64,000 nucleotides of DNA. It comes from Sphingopyxis sp. FD7 (GTDB taxonomy: Bacteria > Pseudomonadota > Alphaproteobacteria > Sphingomonadales > Sphingomonadaceae). The stretch spans positions 62,001 through 126,000 of the forward strand of contig NZ_AP017898.1 in NCBI RefSeq assembly GCF_003609835.1. The letters run 5' to 3'. The notes below the pieces were generated by a model. It was not told the DNA's origin and searched no databases. It worked only from the letters and a program-made list of their open reading frames with translations. The first letter of the stretch is position 1. Each line of letters starts with the position of its first letter. The position numbers and the translations under genes are program-made. This document shows, one piece after another, positions 60,646 to 64,000 of the stretch.

Positions 60646-61532
60646 GCATCCTCATCGACAAGAATACCAAGGTCATCACCCAAGGGATGACCGGTGCCAC
60701 CGGCACCTTCCACACCGAACAGGCGCTGGCTTACGGCACGCAGATGGTCGGCGGCGTGACGCCGGGCAAGGGCGGGACGACGCACATCGGTCTGCCGATG
60801 TTCAACACCGTCGAGGAAGCGAAACATGCGACCGGCGCGACCGCGTCGGTCATCTATGTGCCGCCGCCGTTCGCCGCGGATTCGATCCTCGAGGCGATCG
60901 ACGCCGAGATCGAGCTGATCGTGTGCATCACCGAGGGCATTCCGGTGCTCGACATGGTCAAGGTGAAACGCGCGCTGTCGGGATCGAAGTCGCGGCTGAT
61001 CGGGCCGAACTGCCCCGGCGTGCTGACCCCCGACGAATGCAAGATCGGCATCATGCCCGGCAACATCTTCAAAAAGGGCAGCGTCGGCGTCGTCTCGCGC
61101 TCGGGCACGCTGACCTATGAAGCGGTGTTCCAGACCTCGAACGTCGGGCTGGGTCAGACCACCGCGGTCGGCATCGGCGGCGACCCGGTCAACGGCACCA
61201 ATTTCATCGACGTGCTCGAACTCTTCCTTGCCGATGACGAAACCAAGTCGATCATCATGATCGGCGAGATCGGCGGCGACGCCGAGGAACAGGCGGCGCA
61301 GTTCCTGATCGATGAAGCGAAGCGCGGCCGCAAGAAGCCGATGGCGGGCTTCATCGCGGGCCGCACCGCGCCTCCGGGCCGCCGCATGGGCCATGCCGGC
61401 GCGATCGTGTCGGGCGGCAAGGGCGACGCCGAAAGCAAGATCGCGGCGATGGAAGCCGCCGGCATCAGGGTGTCGGCGAGCCCGTCCGAACTCGGCACGA
61501 CGCTGGCCGAAGTGCTGAAAGAGCGCGTTTGA
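60642..61532 (+). CDS. sucD: Succinyl-CoA synthetase (ADP/GDP-forming) alpha subunit
   Basis: Substrate-level phosphorylation step of the TCA cycle. 296 residues. CoA-binding fold: [100 protein letters not shown] and the active-site phosphohistidine in [20 protein letters not shown]. The beta subunit gene sucC is not in this window although mdh lies upstream and sucA downstream, so it must be encoded elsewhere. Confidence 0.97.
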   Translation: MSILIDKNTKVITQGMTGATGTFHTEQALAYGTQMVGGVTPGKGGTTHIGLPMFNTVEEAKHATGATASVIYVPPPFAADSILEAIDAEIELIVCITEGIPVLDMVKVKRALSGSKSRLIGPNCPGVLTPDECKIGIMPGNIFKKGSVGVVSRSGTLTYEAVFQTSNVGLGQTTAVGIGGDPVNGTNFIDVLELFLADDETKSIIMIGEIGGDAEEQAAQFLIDEAKRGRKKPMAGFIAGRTAPPGRRMGHAGAIVSGGKGDAESKIAAMEAAGIRVSASPSELGTTLAEVLKERV

Positions 61533-61574
61533 TTGTTGAGCCGTCCTCTCTTTCATGTTCCCCCTTTTCTTTCG

Positions 61575-61638
61575 TGTTCCCCCGCGAAGGCGGGGGTCCA
61601 TGAGAGGTTGCAATGGGCCCCCGCCTTCGCGGGGACAC
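61575..61638. repeat. Palindromic repeat family C, copy 2 (left of the GIY-YIG gene)
   Basis: TGTTCCCCCGCGAAGGCGGG at the left and CCCCCGCCTTCGCGGGGACA at the right, inverted. It has the same orientation as copy 3 (61958-62022) and nearly the same loop (GAGAGGTTGCAATG versus GAAAGGGCGCAATG). Confidence 0.85.
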
Positions 61639-61657
61639 ACGGACGGGAAGTTTGGGA

Positions 61658-61948
61658 ATGGTTCGACCCGGCTATGTCTACATCATGGCCAGCCGGAGAA
61701 ACGGGACCATCTATATCGGCGTAACGGGTGATCTGTCGCAGCGGGTCTGGCAACATCGCGAAGGCGTGATCGAGGGCTTTACAAAGGAATATGGCTGCAA
61801 GCTGCTGGTCTGGTTCGAAGCGTTTGAGAGCATATATGACGCCCGGCAGTTTGAAGCGCGAATGAAAAAATGGAACCGGGCGTGGAAGATCAGCCGCATC
61901 GAGGAGCGCAATCCCGAATGGGCCGACTTGTTTGAAACGCTAGTTTGA
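61658..61948 (+). CDS. GIY-YIG nuclease family protein (UPF0213-like)
   Basis: 96 residues from ATG 61658, preceded by GGGAAG. GIY-YIG core: GYVYIMASRRNGTIYIGVTG (the GIY is VYI and YIG is YIG), catalytic Arg in DLSQRVWQHREGVIEGFTKE, AFESIYDARQFEARMKKWNR (conserved Glu and the R/K-rich helix) and WKISRIEERNPEWADLF. A single-domain nuclease, as in the UPF0213/YhbQ group. It is bracketed by two near-identical family C palindromes and separates sucD from sucA. The frame can be extended upstream through repeat C, but that part is repeat sequence. Confidence 0.88.
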   Translation: MVRPGYVYIMASRRNGTIYIGVTGDLSQRVWQHREGVIEGFTKEYGCKLLVWFEAFESIYDARQFEARMKKWNRAWKISRIEERNPEWADLFETLV

Positions 61949-61957
61949 TCTGGTTTG

Positions 61958-62022
61958 TGTTCCCCCGCGAAAGCTGGGGGCCACGAAAGGGCGCAATGAG
62001 CCCCCGCCTTCGCGGGGGAATA
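61958..62022. repeat. Palindromic repeat family C, copy 3 (right of the GIY-YIG gene)
   Basis: TGTTCCCCCGCGAAAGCTGG at the left and CCCCCGCCTTCGCGGGGGAA at the right. It is in direct orientation with copy 2, start to start 383 bp. Fragmentary related sequence (CCCCTGCCTTCGCATGGGCA) continues at about 62036-62055 just before sucA. Confidence 0.85.
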
Positions 62023-62073
62023 CGGATAGATTAGGCCCCTGCCTTCGCATGGGCACTGCGAGTGTGAGATTAT

Positions 62074-64000
62074 GAACCTCGAGAGACAAAGCTTCGACAT
62101 CGACGAGCCGCAGGCCGGCCCCAGCTGGGCGCCGAAGAACTGGCCGCTGATCGACAGCGACGATTTGACCGCCGCGCTCGATCCGCAGCAGATGCAGGTC
62201 GCGGTGAAGGCGGCGGCGGCGAAGGCGGGTGCGCCCTTGTCGAATGCGGAGGTCGAGCGCGCGGCGAATGATTCGATCCGCGCGATGATGCTGATCCGCA
62301 CCTATCGCGTACGCGGCCACCTTGCCGCGACGCTCGATCCGCTGGGGCTCAGCCAGCGCGAGCTGCCCGCCGACCTCACTCCCGAGTATCATGGTTTCGT
62401 CGGCGCCGATCTCGACCGGCCGATCTGGCTCGGCGGCGCGCTGGGGCTGGAAAAGGCGACGGTGCGCGAGATTGTCGCGATTTTGCAGGCCAATTATTGC
62501 GGCCATGTCGGCCTTGAATATATGCACATTTCCGACGTCGAGGAGCGGCGCTTCCTGCAGGAGCGGATGGAGGGCGCCGACAAGAGCGTCGAGTTCACCA
62601 GGGAAGGCAAGCAGGCGATCCTCAAGAAGGTGATCGAGGCCGAGGAGTGGGAGAAGTTCCTCGCGCGCAAATATGTCGGCACCAAGCGTTTCGGGCTCGA
62701 CGGCGGCGAAGCGATGATCCCCGCGATGGAAGCGATCATCAAATATGGCGGCCAATATGGCGTCAAGGAAATCGTCTATGGCATGGCGCACCGCGGGCGG
62801 CTCAACATGCTCGCGAACGTCATGGCGAAACCCTATCAGGTGATCTTCCACGAATTTGCCGGCGGCAGCGCGAACCCCGACGACATCGGCGGGTCGGGCG
62901 ACGTCAAATATCACCTCGGCACCTCGACCGACCGTGAGTTCGACGGCATTTCGGTGCATATGTCGCTCGTCCCCAACCCCTCGCACCTCGAGGCGGTCGA
63001 TCCCGTCGTGCTCGGCAAGGTGCGCGCGCAGCAGGTGGTGCGCGACGACCTCGTCAAGCATGAACAGGTGCTGCCCGTGCTCATCCACGGCGACGCGGCC
63101 TTCGCGGGGCAGGGGATCGTCTGGGAATGCCTCGGTTTCTCGGGCATTCGGGGCTATAATACCGGCGGGTGCATCCATTTCATCGTCAATAACCAGATCG
63201 GTTTTACAACCAGCCCGCAGTTTGCCAGATCGTCTCCCTATCCGTCGGACGTCGCCAAGGGCGTGCAGGCGCCGATCCTGCACGTCAACGGCGACGATCC
63301 CGAGGCGGTGACCTTTGCGTGCAAGCTCGCGATCGATTTCCGCCAGCAGTTCAAGCGCGACGTCGTGATCGACATGTGGTGCTATCGCCGCTTCGGCCAT
63401 AACGAAGGCGACGAGCCTTCGTTCACCCAGCCGCTGATGTACGAGCGCATCCGCAAGCATCCGCCGGTGTCGCAGCTCTGCGCCGCGAAGCTGGAGGCCG
63501 AAGGCGTGATCGAGCCGGGCTGGGCCGATGCGCGCCGCGCCGAATTCGTCGCGCGGCTCGAAAGCGATTTCGAGGCGGCGAAAAGCTACAAGCCGAACAA
63601 GGCCGACTGGTTCGCGGGCCGCTGGTCGGGGCTGTATGCGCCCACCGACCCCGAAAATGCGCGCCGCAACATCGCGACCGGGGTGACCGAAAAGCTGTTC
63701 GATTCGATCGGCCGCACGCTGACGACGATCCCCGCCGATGTCGAGGTCCACAAGACGCTGCGCCGCGTGATCGACGCGCGCGCCGCGATGTTCGCCGACA
63801 AGGAGGATGGCGAGGTGTTCGACTGGGCGACCGCCGAGAGCCTCGCCTTTGGCACCCTGCTCAGCGAAGGCTATCAGGTGCGCCTGTCGGGGCAGGATTC
63901 GGGGCGCGGCACCTTCAGCCAGCGCCACGCCGTATGGGTCGACCAGAAGAGCGAAGAAAAATATGTGCCGCTGACCACCGTGCCGCACGGCCGGTTCGAG
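62074..64000 (+). CDS. sucA: 2-oxoglutarate dehydrogenase E1 component (partial, runs off the right edge)
   Basis: ThDP-dependent decarboxylase of the 2-oxoglutarate dehydrogenase complex. ATG 62074 begins MNLERQSFDIDEPQAGPSWA; 642 codons are in the window, of about 930-940 expected. Visible: AIIKYGGQYGVKEIVYGMAH then RGRLNMLANVM (family signature), GSGDVKYHLGTSTDREFDGI, HMSLVPNPSHLEAVDPVVLG, HGDAAFAGQGIVWECLGFSG, NNQIGFTTSPQFARSSPYPS and RRFGHNEGDEPSFTQPLMYE. The C-terminal transketolase-pyrimidine part begins near the edge (YQVRLSGQDSGRGTFSQRHA). The long minus-strand ORF across it is a shadow. Confidence 0.96.

Noticed and set aside
61940..63988. Minus-strand open frame of 682 codons over sucA
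   Set aside because: Antisense shadow of a clearly recognisable sucA with all signature motifs.

Overview
The window is chromosomal DNA from a GC-rich alphaproteobacterium, most likely a sphingomonad (Sphingopyxis/Sphingomonas type). This rests on the gene content (PopZ-like protein, large NAD-glutamate dehydrogenase, TonB receptor/PhoD pair, phaB, sphingomonad-type small families), on regulatory motifs typical of Alphaproteobacteria (LexA GTTC-N7-GTTC, CtrA-like), and on dense coding with many 1-4 bp stop/start overlaps. No prophage, insertion sequence, integrase or CRISPR array was seen. The two end genes, smc at the left and sucA at the right, run out of the window.

Layout. 0-9 kb: smc (partial), two DsbA-like thioredoxin-fold proteins and a DUF721 protein on the minus strand; then divergent mutY, a class C beta-lactamase-family hydrolase and nudC. 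9-12 kb: pcm - tolC - popZ-like operon on the minus strand, then tRNA-Cys. 12-16.4 kb: TonB-dependent receptor and PhoD-like phosphatase behind a phased array that looks like Pho boxes. 16.4-23.6 kb: TetR regulator and a complete RND efflux system (adaptor, pump, NodT-type outer membrane factor) with a shared operator. 23.8-30 kb: PAS protein and the 1575-residue glutamate dehydrogenase. 30-39.4 kb: ATP-grasp protein, RHH protein, phaB, DUF1963 protein, ferrochelatase coupled to a molybdopterin oxidoreductase large subunit, a lipoprotein, a CoA-binding protein and Mrp. 39.4-43.6 kb: hflK-hflC-degP, then a VOC-family gene behind a LexA box. 44-47.8 kb: phosphotransferase, AttH/CrtC-like protein, metallophosphoesterase, lipid kinase. 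47.9-55.3 kb: hydrolase and two nucleotidyltransferases, convergent with a five-gene operon (flippase, HAD phosphatase, glycosyl/glycerophosphotransferase-like protein, CDP-alcohol phosphotransferase, HIT protein). 55.5-64 kb: TCA-cycle region (sdhB, mdh, sucD, sucA) interspersed with a thioesterase, zapE, a polysaccharide deacetylase-like gene, a small membrane protein and a GIY-YIG nuclease.

Intergenic space is largely occupied by several distinct families of imperfect palindromic repeats (called A to G here). Families A, B and C occur 4, 3 and 3 times in this window alone.

Most interesting points: a GIY-YIG nuclease gene bracketed by two same-orientation copies of palindrome C between sucD and sucA; a two-operon set predicted to build a phosphodiester-linked polyol or lipid/glycan product through a CDP-activated alcohol; six helically phased NTGNC units upstream of the TonB/PhoD genes; a LexA box whose spacer is the -10 element of a VOC-family gene; an efflux regulator whose operator overlaps its own start codon; and probable leaderless transcripts for hflKC and tetR.
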